Assembly (NCBI RefSeq): GCF_000813845.1
Contig: NZ_JWTB01000013.1
Coordinates: forward strand, 40,696-104,695
Length of the DNA stretch: 64,000 bases
DNA from: Pseudarthrobacter phenanthrenivorans
GTDB lineage: Bacteria; Actinomycetota; Actinomycetes; Actinomycetales; Micrococcaceae
Direction: 5' to 3'
Part shown: piece after piece, positions 25,357 through 35,345 of the stretch
Layout: each line of letters begins with the position of its first letter
Position numbering within the stretch: the stretch's first letter is position 1
Position numbers and translations under genes: made by a program
Notes under the pieces: generated by a model
Told to the model about the DNA's origin: nothing
Database searches by the model: none
What the model saw: only the letters and a program-made list of their open reading frames with translations

Positions 25357-26796
25357 ATGCTTAAGCAAGGCTCTGCCCTGGACCGGTATTTCAGGGTCAC
25401 CGAGCGCGGTTCCAACCTGTCCCGCGAGATCCGCGGCGGGTTCGCCACGTTCTTCGCCATGAGCTACATCGTGGTGCTGAACCCGCTGATCCTGTCCGGT
25501 CCGGACTCGAACGGAACCACGCTGGGCTTCACTGCGGTGGCCGCCGTGACCGCGTTCGTGGCAGGCATCCTGACCATCCTCATGGGGGCGTGGGGGCGGC
25601 ATCCGTTCGCCCTGGCCACCGGCCTTGGCGTGAACGCCTTCGTGGCCGTCACCGTGGCAACCAATCCCGGGCTCACCTGGCCGGACATGATGGGCCTGGT
25701 GGTCCTCTCCGGCGTCACCATGCTGATCCTGGTCCTTACCGGGTTCCGGACCGCGGTGTTCAAGGCCGTGCCGGACGGGCTCAAGACGGCGATCGTGGTC
25801 GGCATCGGCCTATTCATCGCACTCATCGGACTGGTGAACGCAGGCTTCGTGCGCCGCATCCCGGACGTCGCCGGTACCACCGTCCCCGTGGGCCTGGGCT
25901 TCGAAGGCAAACTGCTCGGCTGGCCCACCGCCGTGTTCGTGTTCGGCCTGATCCTGACCATCGCCCTGGTGGTGCGCAAGGTCAAGGGCGCCATCCTGAT
26001 CGGCATCATCACCTCAACCGTGCTGGCCGTCATCCTGGAGATGACCCTGCACATCGGCCCCAGCTTCGACGGCAAGAACTTCAACCCCCAGGGCTGGTCA
26101 CTGGTGGCACCAGCGTTCTCCGGCTGGGCCGCGCCCGACCTGTCCCTGATCGGCAAAGCCAATCCCTTCGGCGCCTTTGAACACCTCGGCTTCGTGGCGG
26201 CCACGCTGCTGGCCTTCGTGATCCTGTTGAGCATCTTCTTCGACGCCATGGGCACCATGGTGGGCCTGGCCAACGAGGCCGGCACGGTGGACGAACACGG
26301 CAACATTCCCGACGTCGACCGCGTCCTGCAGGTCGACGCCCTCGGAGCCATCATCGGCGGCGGCGCCTCGGTGTCCTCCAACCAGATCTACGTCGAGGCC
26401 GGCGCCGGCATCGGCGAGGGCGCCCGGACCGGTGTGGCATCGATCGTCACCGGCCTGCTGTTCCTGGTGGCCATGTTCTTCACCCCGCTGATCAACCTGG
26501 TCCCGTTCGAGGCCGTGGCCCCCGCACTGGTGGTGGTGGGCTTCATGATGGTGTCCCAGGTGGGCAAGATCGACTGGCAGGACTGGGGCATCGCCATTCC
26601 GGCATTCCTCACCTTCACCCTGATGCCGTTCACGTACTCCATTGCCAACGGCCTGGGCGCCGGATTCATCGCCTACGTCCTGATCCGCACCGTCCAGGGG
26701 CGCATCAAGGACATCCACCCCTTGATGTGGGCCGTGGCGGCGGCGTTCCTGCTGTTCTTCGCCATTGGACCGATCGAGGCCGCGCTGGGCATGTAG
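25357..26796 (+). CDS. NCS2 permease, AzgA-type adenine/guanine/hypoxanthine transporter
   Basis: 479-residue inner-membrane protein with 12-14 hydrophobic helices. Family signatures are FATFFAMSYIVVLNP near 30, ALATGLGVNAFVA near 80, ILLSIFFDAMGTMVGLANEAG near 290 and IGGGASVSSNQIYVEAGAG near 330. These match the AzgA branch of NCS2, which imports purine bases by proton symport. GGAGGA precedes the ATG. It is convergent with the antiporter gene; the two stops abut. Confidence 0.93.
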   Translation: MLKQGSALDRYFRVTERGSNLSREIRGGFATFFAMSYIVVLNPLILSGPDSNGTTLGFTAVAAVTAFVAGILTILMGAWGRHPFALATGLGVNAFVAVTVATNPGLTWPDMMGLVVLSGVTMLILVLTGFRTAVFKAVPDGLKTAIVVGIGLFIALIGLVNAGFVRRIPDVAGTTVPVGLGFEGKLLGWPTAVFVFGLILTIALVVRKVKGAILIGIITSTVLAVILEMTLHIGPSFDGKNFNPQGWSLVAPAFSGWAAPDLSLIGKANPFGAFEHLGFVAATLLAFVILLSIFFDAMGTMVGLANEAGTVDEHGNIPDVDRVLQVDALGAIIGGGASVSSNQIYVEAGAGIGEGARTGVASIVTGLLFLVAMFFTPLINLVPFEAVAPALVVVGFMMVSQVGKIDWQDWGIAIPAFLTFTLMPFTYSIANGLGAGFIAYVLIRTVQGRIKDIHPLMWAVAAAFLLFFAIGPIEAALGM

Positions 26797-28101
26797 CTAC
26801 ACCGGGGTGTTCGGCGCGAGTCCTTCGTCGCCGGACACCGCCAGCGCCTTCCTTTGCCGCAGCCGGTCAAGCCGGTTCATCAGCGGCGAGGTGGTGGCCC
26901 CGTGGATCACGATCGACAGGGCCACCACCAGCCCCACGAAGGACCACAGCCACTTCGCCTGGCCCGCGAAGTGGCCTTCGCCCAGCGCGAAGGCCAGGTA
27001 GAAGATCGAGCCGATGCCGCGGATCCCGAAGAAGGACAGGGCGATCCGTTCCCGGGGCCCGGTCTTCCCGCCCAGCAGGCCCAGCCAGCCGGCGAGCGGA
27101 CGGACCACGAGCAGGAACGCCAGCGCCACCAGCAGTTCCGCCAGTCCCACGCCGGCCAGCAGCCCCCTGGCGATGGCCCCGCCGAGCAGGACCAGGATGA
27201 CCACCGTCAGGAGCCGCTCGAGCTGCTCCACATAGGAGTGCAGGACCCGGTGGTACCCGTGGCTGCGTTCTGCGGCACGGATGGTCACGGCGCACACGAA
27301 CACCGCAACGAACCCGTAGCCTTCCACCATCTCGGTGAGCCCGTAGGCCAGGAACGTTGCCGCAAGGGCCACGAACCCCTCCGAGTGGTTGGAAAGGCGC
27401 AGGCTCTCGCGCCGCGCCGAGAAGAACAGCGCAGCCAGCAACTTTCCGGTCAGGAAACCCAGCAGCAGCCCCAGGGCGAGGCGCCACAGCACGTCCATCC
27501 CGAACCACCCGGCCAACCAGCCGGACGACGAATCGCCCGCGGCGCTGATGGCGATGGCCAGGTACACGAACGGGAAAGCCAAACCGTCGTTGAGGCCGGC
27601 TTCCGAGGTGAGGCCGAACCGCACCTCGTCTTCCTTGTCGGTGCTGCCATCCTCATCCGCGGGTTCGCCCACCTGCACCTCGGAGGCCAGGACAGGGTCC
27701 GTGGGGGCCAGGCTGGAGGCCACCAGCAGCGCCGCCCCAAGGCCAAGGCCCAGGAACCACATCCCCAGCAGGGTCAGCCCCAGGATGCACAGCGGCATGG
27801 CAATGCCGAGCAACCGCCAGGTGGTTGACCAGCGCTTGCGGCCCACCGGCCGGTCCAGGGCCAGTCCGGCACCCATCAGCGAGATGATCACGCAGATCTC
27901 GGCAAGATGCATCACGAAGTCGGTGTGCTCCACCGGATTGGGGTCCGGCAGCGACGGAATCAGCGCGAATGCCCCCATCCCCGCGCCAAGGAAGACCATG
28001 GGCATGGACAGGGGCATGTCGCGCAGGAGCTTGGGCAGGACTGCGGCGGAGAACACCGCCAACCCGGCTGCGGCAAAGAGGATATCGGGGGCTTCGAACA
28101 T
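26797..28101 (-). CDS. CPA1-type cation:proton antiporter
   Basis: 434-residue membrane protein with about 12 helices. The antiporter core has LAPTDPVLASEV (about 140) and LNDGLAFPFVYLAIA (about 180), whose Asp residues carry out ion exchange in Na+/H+ antiporters of the CPA1/NhaP group. An acidic segment EVQVGEPADEDGSTDKEDE lies between them. Its role is pH or sodium homeostasis. It stands alone and diverges from hutG. Confidence 0.9.
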   Translation of the reverse strand: MFEAPDILFAAAGLAVFSAAVLPKLLRDMPLSMPMVFLGAGMGAFALIPSLPDPNPVEHTDFVMHLAEICVIISLMGAGLALDRPVGRKRWSTTWRLLGIAMPLCILGLTLLGMWFLGLGLGAALLVASSLAPTDPVLASEVQVGEPADEDGSTDKEDEVRFGLTSEAGLNDGLAFPFVYLAIAISAAGDSSSGWLAGWFGMDVLWRLALGLLLGFLTGKLLAALFFSARRESLRLSNHSEGFVALAATFLAYGLTEMVEGYGFVAVFVCAVTIRAAERSHGYHRVLHSYVEQLERLLTVVILVLLGGAIARGLLAGVGLAELLVALAFLLVVRPLAGWLGLLGGKTGPRERIALSFFGIRGIGSIFYLAFALGEGHFAGQAKWLWSFVGLVVALSIVIHGATTSPLMNRLDRLRQRKALAVSGDEGLAPNTPV

Positions 28102-28298
28102 GGGTGGCCCTCCAGCCTGGGTGGTTGGTGGTCCGCGGGCAGGTCACGCTGCTGCCCTGCGGATCGGTCTCACCATAACCCCTACCCAGCCCGGCTGCCC
28201 TTTCCCGCACGCCGGCCCCGGCGCGGGGTTCTTGGATCCCGGACAGCACGACGGCGGCGGCGCTGGTTTTCCTGTCCGGCATGCGGTGAGCTTGAGGC

Positions 28299-29291
28299 AT
28301 GTCCCTCCAGCTCCCCGCCGTCGACGTCCCGCCCCAGCCCTGGACCGGAAGGGACGACGGCGACGGGCCCGGCCACCGCCGCTGGTGGCAGGCCGTGAAC
28401 GCCGCCGGTGCGCCGGCCGTGGGCGGAACGGCAGCCGCAGCAGACACGGCAACAAGCACGGCCGCTTCTGTCCGGAAGCTGGCCGTGCTGCTCGGTTTTG
28501 CCAGCGACGAGGGAGTGCGCCGCAATAAGGGGCGCACCGGGGCGGCCGCCGCGCCGGCGGCCCTGCGGAAGGCGCTGGGCCCCTTGGCTTTCCACCTGGA
28601 CCGGGCGGTGGCTGACGCCGGCGACGTCGCGGTGTCCGGCGGAGACCTGGAGGCCGGCCAGGAACGGCTCGGCCAGGCGCTCGCAGCGCTGCTGGCTGCC
28701 GGGCACCGGACCGTCGTCCTGGGCGGCGGCCACGAAACCGCATACGCCAGCTACCTGGGCGTCAGCGCCTCCCCCGCGGTCCGCAGCGGGCAGCGCCTGG
28801 GTGTTTTGAACCTTGACGCCCACTTCGATCTCCGGGACGAGCCAGTGCCCAGCTCGGGCACCCCGTTCCTGCAGATGGCGCGGGCGGAAGCGGATGCCGG
28901 GCGGGAATTCCGGTACGCCGTCCTGGGCATCTCCGAGCCGAACAACACCCGGGTCCTGTTCGACACTGCCGGCACGCTGGGTGTCCGTTACCTGCTGGAC
29001 GAGGAATGCGACGCCGACCGGGCCCGGGACTTCGTGGCCGGCTTCCTGGCGGATATTGACGTGCTCTACCTGACCATCGACCTGGACGTCCTGCCCGCCG
29101 CGGTGGCCCCGGGAGTCAGCGCACCCGCAGCCTACGGCGTGCCGCTGCCGGTCATTTCCGCCGTGTGCCGGCAGGTGGCGCAAAGCGGCAAGCTAATGCA
29201 CGTTGACGTTGCGGAACTGAACCCGGAGTTCGACGTCGATGGCCGGACCGCCAAAACCGCTGCCCGGCTGGTGGACACCCTGCTGCGCTGA
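28299..29291 (+). CDS. hutG: formimidoylglutamase
   Basis: 330-residue binuclear Mn enzyme of the ureohydrolase (arginase) family, which converts N-formimidoyl-L-glutamate to glutamate and formamide, the last step of histidine breakdown. Metal motifs are GGGHE (142-146), DAHFD (173-177) and IDLDVLP near 258. Pairing with hutH and hutU 9-12 kb away supports HutG over agmatinase. It is separated from them by unrelated genes, so the pathway is split. HutI is not in the window. Confidence 0.88.
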   Translation: MSLQLPAVDVPPQPWTGRDDGDGPGHRRWWQAVNAAGAPAVGGTAAAADTATSTAASVRKLAVLLGFASDEGVRRNKGRTGAAAAPAALRKALGPLAFHLDRAVADAGDVAVSGGDLEAGQERLGQALAALLAAGHRTVVLGGGHETAYASYLGVSASPAVRSGQRLGVLNLDAHFDLRDEPVPSSGTPFLQMARAEADAGREFRYAVLGISEPNNTRVLFDTAGTLGVRYLLDEECDADRARDFVAGFLADIDVLYLTIDLDVLPAAVAPGVSAPAAYGVPLPVISAVCRQVAQSGKLMHVDVAELNPEFDVDGRTAKTAARLVDTLLR

Positions 29292-29310
29292 CCGGCACTG
29301 CTGAAGAGCC

Positions 29311-29979
29311 TTACGCACCCTTCAGCACATACCGCCGTTCTGGCCGCCCCACCCCGTACTTGAGCCGCACATCCAGTGTCCCTTCGTCGTGCAGGTACTC
29401 GAGGTAGCGGCGGGCACTGACGCGGGAGGTACCCAGTGCCTCCGCGACTTCGGCCGCGGACACATCGCCCGGAGCAGCATTGAGGGCCGCCTCCACCAGC
29501 TTCAGGGTTTCGATGCTGCAGCCCTTAGGCAGCGGCCGCTCCGAACGGTCCAGGCCGAAGACCCGGTTCACGTCCGATTGCTCCGCCACGTCCTTGGCGG
29601 CATCCAGGCCCTGGTAGGCACTGCGGTAGTGTTCCAGCCGTTCCTGCAGGTCCGTCTGCGAAAAGGGCTTGATCAGGTAGTGGACAATGCCGCCCCGGAG
29701 CGCCCTCCGCACGGTCTCCACCTCGCGGGCGGCACTGATCACCAGCACGTCCAGTTCCGGCGCCACCGCCCGCAGCCGCTGCATCAGGTCCAGGCCGTTG
29801 ATGTCCGGCAGGTGGATGTCCAGCAGGACCAGGTCCGGCTGAAGCCGTTCCGTTTCGGCCACCGCCTGCGCGCCGGTATGCGCCGCGCCCACCACGGAAA
29901 AGCCCGGTGTGCGCTGGATGAAGCCGGCATGCACCTTGGCCACCATGAAGTCGTCGTCGACGATCAGGACCTTGATCAT
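29311..29979 (-). CDS. CitB/DcuR-type response regulator
   Basis: 222-residue regulator. The receiver domain (1-120) has the acidic pocket VDDD, the phosphorylated Asp in LVLLDIHLPD (about 53) and Lys in YLIKPFSQ (about 105). A C-terminal winged helix-turn-helix of the CitB type includes AAEVAEALGTSRVSARRYLEYL. It overlaps the sensor kinase stop by four bases. It probably activates the tricarboxylate transporter genes that diverge from the kinase. Confidence 0.92.
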   Translation of the reverse strand: MIKVLIVDDDFMVAKVHAGFIQRTPGFSVVGAAHTGAQAVAETERLQPDLVLLDIHLPDINGLDLMQRLRAVAPELDVLVISAAREVETVRRALRGGIVHYLIKPFSQTDLQERLEHYRSAYQGLDAAKDVAEQSDVNRVFGLDRSERPLPKGCSIETLKLVEAALNAAPGDVSAAEVAEALGTSRVSARRYLEYLHDEGTLDVRLKYGVGRPERRYVLKGA

Positions 29980-31574
29980 GGCTGGGCACTCCCTCGTTTC
30001 AGCACGGCGGTAAAGACAGCCCCATTATCGTTGGCCACCGCCAGATCCCCGCCACTGCGGCGGCAGACCACCCGGGACAGCGCCAGCCCAAAGCCGCGGC
30101 TGCCCGCCGGCCCCGGTTCCTTGGTGGTGAATCCCTGGCGGAAGATGTGGTCGGTGGCGCCGCCGGGGATGCCCGGGCCGTTGTCGCGGACCGTCACCAC
30201 AACGTCGTCCCCCGCTTTGCCCTCCACCAGCACGCTGACGGCTGCCTGCGGAAGCCCCGTGACGGCGTCGAACGCGTTGTCCACCAGGTTCCCCACCACG
30301 GTGGTGAGGTCCCGGGACAACCCGTCATCAACCCTGTCCAGCACGGAGGCCGGGTCCAGCTGCAGGGCCGCACCCCGTTCCGTGGCGAGGCTCGACTTGG
30401 CGATCAGCAGGGCGGCGAGCGCGGGGTCCTTGATCCGGCCGGTCACCTCATCGTTGAGCCGTGTCCTGTCCACGGTGGCGCCGTTGACGAACTGGACCAC
30501 GGAATCGTATTCGCCGATCTGGATCAGGCCGGAGATGACGTGCAGCTGGTTCGCGAACTCATGCGCCTGGGCGCGGAGGGTGTCCGTGGCCGTGCGGGTG
30601 GTGCCCAGTTCCTGCTCGAGCTCTGAAAGTTCGGTGCGGTCGCGGAGGGTGGTCACCGAGCCGATGACCTTGCCGCGGGACTGGATCGGCACCCGGTTCA
30701 TCACCACCAGCCTGTCGCCCACCAGCACCAGCTGGTCCGGTCCGGGCTGCTCGCGCGTGAGGACCTGCTTCAGGGCGGGCTCGACGGCGAGGCCCGCCAC
30801 GCGCTTGCCCACACAGTCAGGCGGCAGGCCCAGCAGGGCACGGGCACTGTGGTTGGCCACCGTAATGCGGTCATGCAGGTCCAGTGCAACCACGCCCTCC
30901 TTGAGTCCGTGCAGCATGGCTTCCCGGTTCTCCACCAGGCTGGTGATTTCGCTGGGTTCCATGCCCAGGGTCTGCCGCTTGACCCGGCGCGAGAGCAGCA
31001 GGGAGCCGGCGATCCCCAACACGCTGGCGACGCCCAGGTAGGTGAGGAGGTTGGGGACGGCGTCGCCGAGCCGCTCCAGCACGGTGGGGTAGTTCCGGCT
31101 GATGGAGGCGATCCCGATCATGCGTCCGGTGTCGTCAAGGACGGGGACATGGGCGGACAGCAGCGGGGCCGGACTGCCGCCCACCACCCCCGTCCAGGCC
31201 CGGCCTTCCATCACCCTGCTGGGCCCGAGCTCCAGCGGCTCGCCCACCATGCTGGGGTCCGAGGACGCCACCACGGTCCGGTCCACCCTCGCCAGCGCCA
31301 CCCGCGATGAGCCGGAGACGATCCGCACTGACTCCGCCACGGACGGCAGCACGGCCCCGCCGCGCGGTTCAGCATCCGGCAGGAGTTCGCGCACCACGGG
31401 ATTGCCGCCCAGGGCCTCCGCCGCGGAGAGGGCACGGCGGCCCTCCGTCCGTTCGAAGGCCGCGGCGGACTGGGCCAGCGAGATGGCCACCACGCCCACC
31501 AGGACGGCCAGGACGATGAGCAACTGCAGCAGAAGGTACTGCCCCGCAAGGGACATTCCTCGTCGTCGAGTCAC
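29976..31574 (-). CDS. CitA/DcuS-type sensor histidine kinase
   Basis: About 532 residues. Membrane helix near 7-30, an extracytoplasmic PDC-type sensor (about 35-170), a second helix near 175-195, then a cytoplasmic PAS domain (RITVANHSARALLG). The SPOB/HisK_5-type His motif is AHEFANQLHVISG, and the ATPase domain has NLVDNAFDAV and VRDNGPGIPGG. The GTG at 31574 has AGGAAG upstream; ATG at 31556 is the alternative. CitA-type sensors read external citrate or dicarboxylates, which fits the divergent tct genes. Confidence 0.9.
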   Translation of the reverse strand: MTRRRGMSLAGQYLLLQLLIVLAVLVGVVAISLAQSAAAFERTEGRRALSAAEALGGNPVVRELLPDAEPRGGAVLPSVAESVRIVSGSSRVALARVDRTVVASSDPSMVGEPLELGPSRVMEGRAWTGVVGGSPAPLLSAHVPVLDDTGRMIGIASISRNYPTVLERLGDAVPNLLTYLGVASVLGIAGSLLLSRRVKRQTLGMEPSEITSLVENREAMLHGLKEGVVALDLHDRITVANHSARALLGLPPDCVGKRVAGLAVEPALKQVLTREQPGPDQLVLVGDRLVVMNRVPIQSRGKVIGSVTTLRDRTELSELEQELGTTRTATDTLRAQAHEFANQLHVISGLIQIGEYDSVVQFVNGATVDRTRLNDEVTGRIKDPALAALLIAKSSLATERGAALQLDPASVLDRVDDGLSRDLTTVVGNLVDNAFDAVTGLPQAAVSVLVEGKAGDDVVVTVRDNGPGIPGGATDHIFRQGFTTKEPGPAGSRGFGLALSRVVCRRSGGDLAVANDNGAVFTAVLKRGSAQP

Positions 31575-31863
31575 GATGGTCTTCCTGGTGTTGGGGTGCA
31601 GGCCGGGCTGCGGCGGTTTTGGCCGGCTGCCACTGCGCGCACAAGGATGGGACGCAAGGCCGGGGTGGTACGGGGAACTATATCCCAAAGCCTCCAGCGG
31701 GGCCGTTGTGGGGTTTTCGAAACGTGAACGCAATGAACACAACTTTCTCTGCGTACACAAGAGTGATCGCCGTCACGGCCGCCCCTAGCATCGGAACCAC
31801 AAGGCACCGGAACCACACGTCAGCCGGTGCTGGTCGGATTTGTTTTTGAGAGAAGAGGAACAC

Positions 31864-32874
31864 ATGCGCCAGATCCGCGCATTGCGAGTTGCCGCCGTCG
31901 CCGCCGGCATCGCCCTGATGGCCACCGGCTGCGGTGCCACCGGCAAGAGCTCCACGGGTTCGGAAAGCTCCGGCGCTGCTGCCGGACCCATCACCGGCCT
32001 GCAGATCATGGTCCCCAACACCCCGGGCGGCGGCTACGACACCACCGCCCGCGCCGCTGCGAAGGTCCTCGACGACGAGAAGATCTCCACCAACACCGAG
32101 GTCTTCAACCTCGCAGGTGCCGGCGGCACGGTGGGCCTGGCCCGCGTGGTCAATGAAAAAGGCAACGGCGACCTCGCCATGCTGATGGGCCTGGGCGTTG
32201 TGGGTGCCAGCTACACCAACAAGTCAGAGTCGAAGCTGACCGACACCACGCCGCTGGCCCGCCTCATCGAGGAGCCCGGCGCCATCATGGTCAGCAAGGA
32301 CTCCCCGTACAAGACCATCGATGACCTGGTGAAGGCGTGGAAGGCCGATCCCGGCTCCATCGCCGTAGGCGGCGGCTCCTCCCCCGGCGGCCCTGACCAC
32401 CTGCTGCCCATGCAGCTGGCAGGCGCCGTGGGCATCGACGCCACCAAGGTCAACTACGTTGCCTACGACGGCGGCGGCGACCTCCTGCCCGCGATCCTCG
32501 GCAACAAGCTCGGTTTTGCCGCCTCCGGTGCCGGCGAGTACCTGAAGCAGATCGAATCCGGTGAGGTCCGCGTGCTGGCCACCAGCGGCGAGAAGCGCCT
32601 GGACGGCGTGGATGCGCCCACGCTGAAGGAATCCAACATCGACCTGGTCTTCACCAACTGGCGCGGCGTTGTGGCCCCTCCGGGCATCAGCGACAAGGAC
32701 AAGGCTGCCCTGATCGCGGCACTGGAAAAGATGCACGGCACGGACGGCTGGAAGGAAGCGCTGAAGACCCACAGCTGGACCGATGCCTTCATCACCGGTG
32801 ACCAGTTCAAGTCCTTCCTGACCGAGCAGGACAAGCGCGTGGCGGATGTCCTCACCAAGCTTGGGCTGGCGTGA
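31864..32874 (+). CDS. tctC: tripartite tricarboxylate transporter, substrate-binding lipoprotein
   Basis: 336-residue TctC-family binding protein. Signal peptide with lipobox LMATGCGATG (Cys about residue 21), then the conserved IMVPNTPGGGYDTTARA and VGGGSSPGGPDHL motifs, where backbone and water contacts bind a carboxylate. It delivers citrate or a related tricarboxylate to TctAB. The start at 31864 follows AGAGGAA. It is the first gene of tctCBA and diverges from the CitA-type kinase. Confidence 0.93.
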   Translation: MRQIRALRVAAVAAGIALMATGCGATGKSSTGSESSGAAAGPITGLQIMVPNTPGGGYDTTARAAAKVLDDEKISTNTEVFNLAGAGGTVGLARVVNEKGNGDLAMLMGLGVVGASYTNKSESKLTDTTPLARLIEEPGAIMVSKDSPYKTIDDLVKAWKADPGSIAVGGGSSPGGPDHLLPMQLAGAVGIDATKVNYVAYDGGGDLLPAILGNKLGFAASGAGEYLKQIESGEVRVLATSGEKRLDGVDAPTLKESNIDLVFTNWRGVVAPPGISDKDKAALIAALEKMHGTDGWKEALKTHSWTDAFITGDQFKSFLTEQDKRVADVLTKLGLA

Positions 32875-33374
32875 CCTCCCTGACCACAGGTCTCAAAGGC
32901 CGCTCCGAGCTGGGAGTTGCACTCCTGCTCGGGGCGGCCGGCGTCATGGTCTTCCTGGACGCCAACGGCCTGGCAACCCCGTATTCGAAGTCCGATCCGG
33001 TCGGACCCAAAACCGTTCCGTTCATCGTGGCCGGAATGCTCGTGGTCTGCGCCGTACTGCTGGCCATCAACGTGCTGCGCGGCGGCAAGGGTGAAGCTGA
33101 AGGCGGCGAGGACGTTGACCTCACGCACCCCGCCGACTGGAAGACCGTCCTGCCACTGGCCGGGGCCTTCATCCTGAACATCCTGCTGATCGACTGGGCC
33201 GGCTGGGTGATCTCCGGAACCGTCCTGTTCTGGGGCAGCGTCCTGGCTCTCGGCAGCCGCCGCTACGTCCGGGACGGCCTGATCTCCGTCGCCCTGTCCC
33301 TGCTGACCTTCTACGGCTTCTACCTCGGCCTGGGCATCGCACTGCCGGCCGGCCTCCTGGAAGGAATCCTCTAA
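32871..33374 (+). CDS. tctB: tripartite tricarboxylate transporter, small membrane subunit
   Basis: 167-residue TctB with four hydrophobic helices (about 18-35, 45-62, 88-105 and 120-160) and a D-D-L-T acidic loop in the middle. The start GTG overlaps the tctC stop (GTGA), so translation is coupled. TctB supports the large TctA permease in sodium-driven tricarboxylate uptake. Confidence 0.9.
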   Translation: MTSLTTGLKGRSELGVALLLGAAGVMVFLDANGLATPYSKSDPVGPKTVPFIVAGMLVVCAVLLAINVLRGGKGEAEGGEDVDLTHPADWKTVLPLAGAFILNILLIDWAGWVISGTVLFWGSVLALGSRRYVRDGLISVALSLLTFYGFYLGLGIALPAGLLEGIL

Positions 33375-34913
33375 ATGGACGTCTGGTCCTCCCTGATGGA
33401 CGGCTTCGCCACCGCCCTCACCCCCATGAATTTCCTCTACGCCGTGATCGGCGTCATCCTGGGCACCGCCGTCGGTGTCCTGCCCGGCCTTGGCCCGGCC
33501 ATGACGGTCGCCCTGCTGCTTCCCGTCACCTATGCCCTGGAACCCACCAGCGCCTTCATCATGTTCGCCGGCATCTACTACGGCGGCATGTACGGAGGCT
33601 CCACCACGTCCATCCTCCTGAACACCCCCGGTGAATCCTCCTCGGTGGTCACCGCCATTGAGGGCAACAAGATGGCCAAGGCGGGGCGGGCGGCGCAGGC
33701 GCTTGCGACGGCGGCCATCGGCTCCTTCGTCGCCGGCACCATAGGCACGGCGCTGCTGGCCGTCTGCGCACCGATCGTCGTGAAGTTCGCCGTCAGCCTC
33801 GGCGCGCCCAGCTACTTCGCCATCATGGTCCTTGCCCTGCTGGCCGTGACCGCCGTGCTGGGGTCCTCCCGGTTGCGCGGTTTCGCGTCCCTGGGCCTCG
33901 GCCTGGCGATTGGCCTGGTGGGCATGGACTCGGTCACCGGCCAGCGCCGCCTCACCTTCGGCCAGCCGCTCCTGGCGGACGGCCTGGACATCGTCGTGGT
34001 GGCCGTGGCCATCTTCGCGGTGGGCGAAGCACTCTGGGTTGCAGCACACCTGCGCCGCACTCCCCTGCATGCCATTCCCGTGGGCCAGCCCTGGATGGGC
34101 AAGTCCGACTGGAAGCGCTCCTGGAAGCCGTGGCTGCGCGGCACGGCCTTCGGCTTCCCGTTTGGCGCGCTGCCCGCCGGTGGAGCCGAGATCCCCACGT
34201 TCCTCTCCTATGTGACGGAAAAGCGCCTCAGCAAGCACCCCGAAGAGTTCGGCAAGGGCGCCATCGAAGGCGTGGCCGGGCCGGAAGCAGCCAACAACGC
34301 TGCGGCCGCCGGCACGCTGACCCCGATGCTGGCCCTGGGACTGCCCACCAACGCCACCGCGGCCGTGATGCTTGCCGCCTTCACCTCGTACGGCATCCAG
34401 CCGGGTCCGCAGCTCTTCGAGAGCCAGGGACCCCTGGTGTGGGCGCTGATTGCCAGCCTGTTCATCGGCAACTTCCTGCTCCTGATCATCAACCTGCCGC
34501 TGGCGCCCCTGTGGGCCAAGCTGCTGCAGCTGCCCCGGCCCTACCTGTACGCGGGCATCCTGTTCTTCGCGACGCTGGGCGCCTACTCGGTGAACCTGCA
34601 GGCGTTCGACCTGGTGATCCTGCTGATCCTCGGCGCGCTCGGGTTCATGATGCGGCGCTTCGGACTCCCCGTGCTGCCGTTGATCCTCGGCGTCATCCTG
34701 GGACCGCGGATCGAGGGCCAGCTCCGCAAGACCCTCCAGCTGAGCGCGGGCGACCCGGCCGGGCTCCTGGGCGAGCCGATCGCCGTCGGCATTTACGTCA
34801 TCATTGGCCTCATCCTGCTCTGGCCCTTTGCCTACAGGCTGTTCCGCCGGAACCGTCCGGAGCGCAAGCCGCTGGTTCCGGCCAATTCCGGCGCGGCGGA
34901 CTACAGTGACTGA
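33375..34913 (+). CDS. tctA: tripartite tricarboxylate transporter, large permease subunit
   Basis: 512-residue TctA with about 12 helices. Hallmarks are [17 protein letters not shown] (about 35-51), [20 protein letters not shown] (about 70) and the mirrored [26 protein letters not shown] near 300. It carries the substrate handed over by TctC. It starts immediately after the tctB stop and ends 39 bp before a small Usp gene. Confidence 0.94.
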   Translation: MDVWSSLMDGFATALTPMNFLYAVIGVILGTAVGVLPGLGPAMTVALLLPVTYALEPTSAFIMFAGIYYGGMYGGSTTSILLNTPGESSSVVTAIEGNKMAKAGRAAQALATAAIGSFVAGTIGTALLAVCAPIVVKFAVSLGAPSYFAIMVLALLAVTAVLGSSRLRGFASLGLGLAIGLVGMDSVTGQRRLTFGQPLLADGLDIVVVAVAIFAVGEALWVAAHLRRTPLHAIPVGQPWMGKSDWKRSWKPWLRGTAFGFPFGALPAGGAEIPTFLSYVTEKRLSKHPEEFGKGAIEGVAGPEAANNAAAAGTLTPMLALGLPTNATAAVMLAAFTSYGIQPGPQLFESQGPLVWALIASLFIGNFLLLIINLPLAPLWAKLLQLPRPYLYAGILFFATLGAYSVNLQAFDLVILLILGALGFMMRRFGLPVLPLILGVILGPRIEGQLRKTLQLSAGDPAGLLGEPIAVGIYVIIGLILLWPFAYRLFRRNRPERKPLVPANSGAADYSD

Positions 34914-34952
34914 ACAGCCGCCCCACTCATCTCCAGCAGAACAGGAAACAAC

Positions 34953-35345
34953 ATGACCGTCGTTGTGGGATACGTCCCGACCCCCGAGGGCGAAGCTGCC
35001 CTGACGCAGGCCATCGCTGAAGCACGGAAGAGCAACAGCACCCTGGTATTGATCAACTCCTCCAAGGGCGAAGCCGCCGTGGACAGCCGGTTTGCGCCGG
35101 AGGGTGAAATCCAGGACATCGAGCAGCGGCTGGCAGGCCAGGGCATCCAGTACCAGATCAAGCGCCCGGTCCGCGGCCACGACGCCGCCGCGGAGGTCCT
35201 GGACGCTGCCGAGGAGCACAACGCCGACCTGATCGTGATCGGCCTGCGCCGCCGCACCCCGGTGGGCAAGCTCATAATGGGCAGCACGTCCCAGCGCATC
35301 CTGCTGGAGGCGGACTGCCCGGTGCTGGCAGTAAAGGCCGGCTAG
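34953..35345 (+). CDS. single-domain universal stress protein
   Basis: 130-residue Usp domain. The N-terminal VVVGYVPTPEGEAALTQAI replaces the usual GVDGSE, and the ATP motif near the end reads VIGLRRRTPVGKLIMGSTSQRIL. Small Usp genes often close tct or TRAP transporter operons. It overlaps the stop of the convergent hydrolase gene by four bases. Function beyond stress or nucleotide binding is not visible. Confidence 0.9.
   Translation: MTVVVGYVPTPEGEAALTQAIAEARKSNSTLVLINSSKGEAAVDSRFAPEGEIQDIEQRLAGQGIQYQIKRPVRGHDAAAEVLDAAEEHNADLIVIGLRRRTPVGKLIMGSTSQRILLEADCPVLAVKAG

Noticed and set aside
32463..35219. Long minus-strand open frame (918 codons) over tctCBA
   Set aside because: Shadow of tctC, tctB and tctA, all with clear motifs on the plus strand. 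The translated sequence is low-complexity Gly/Gln/His.
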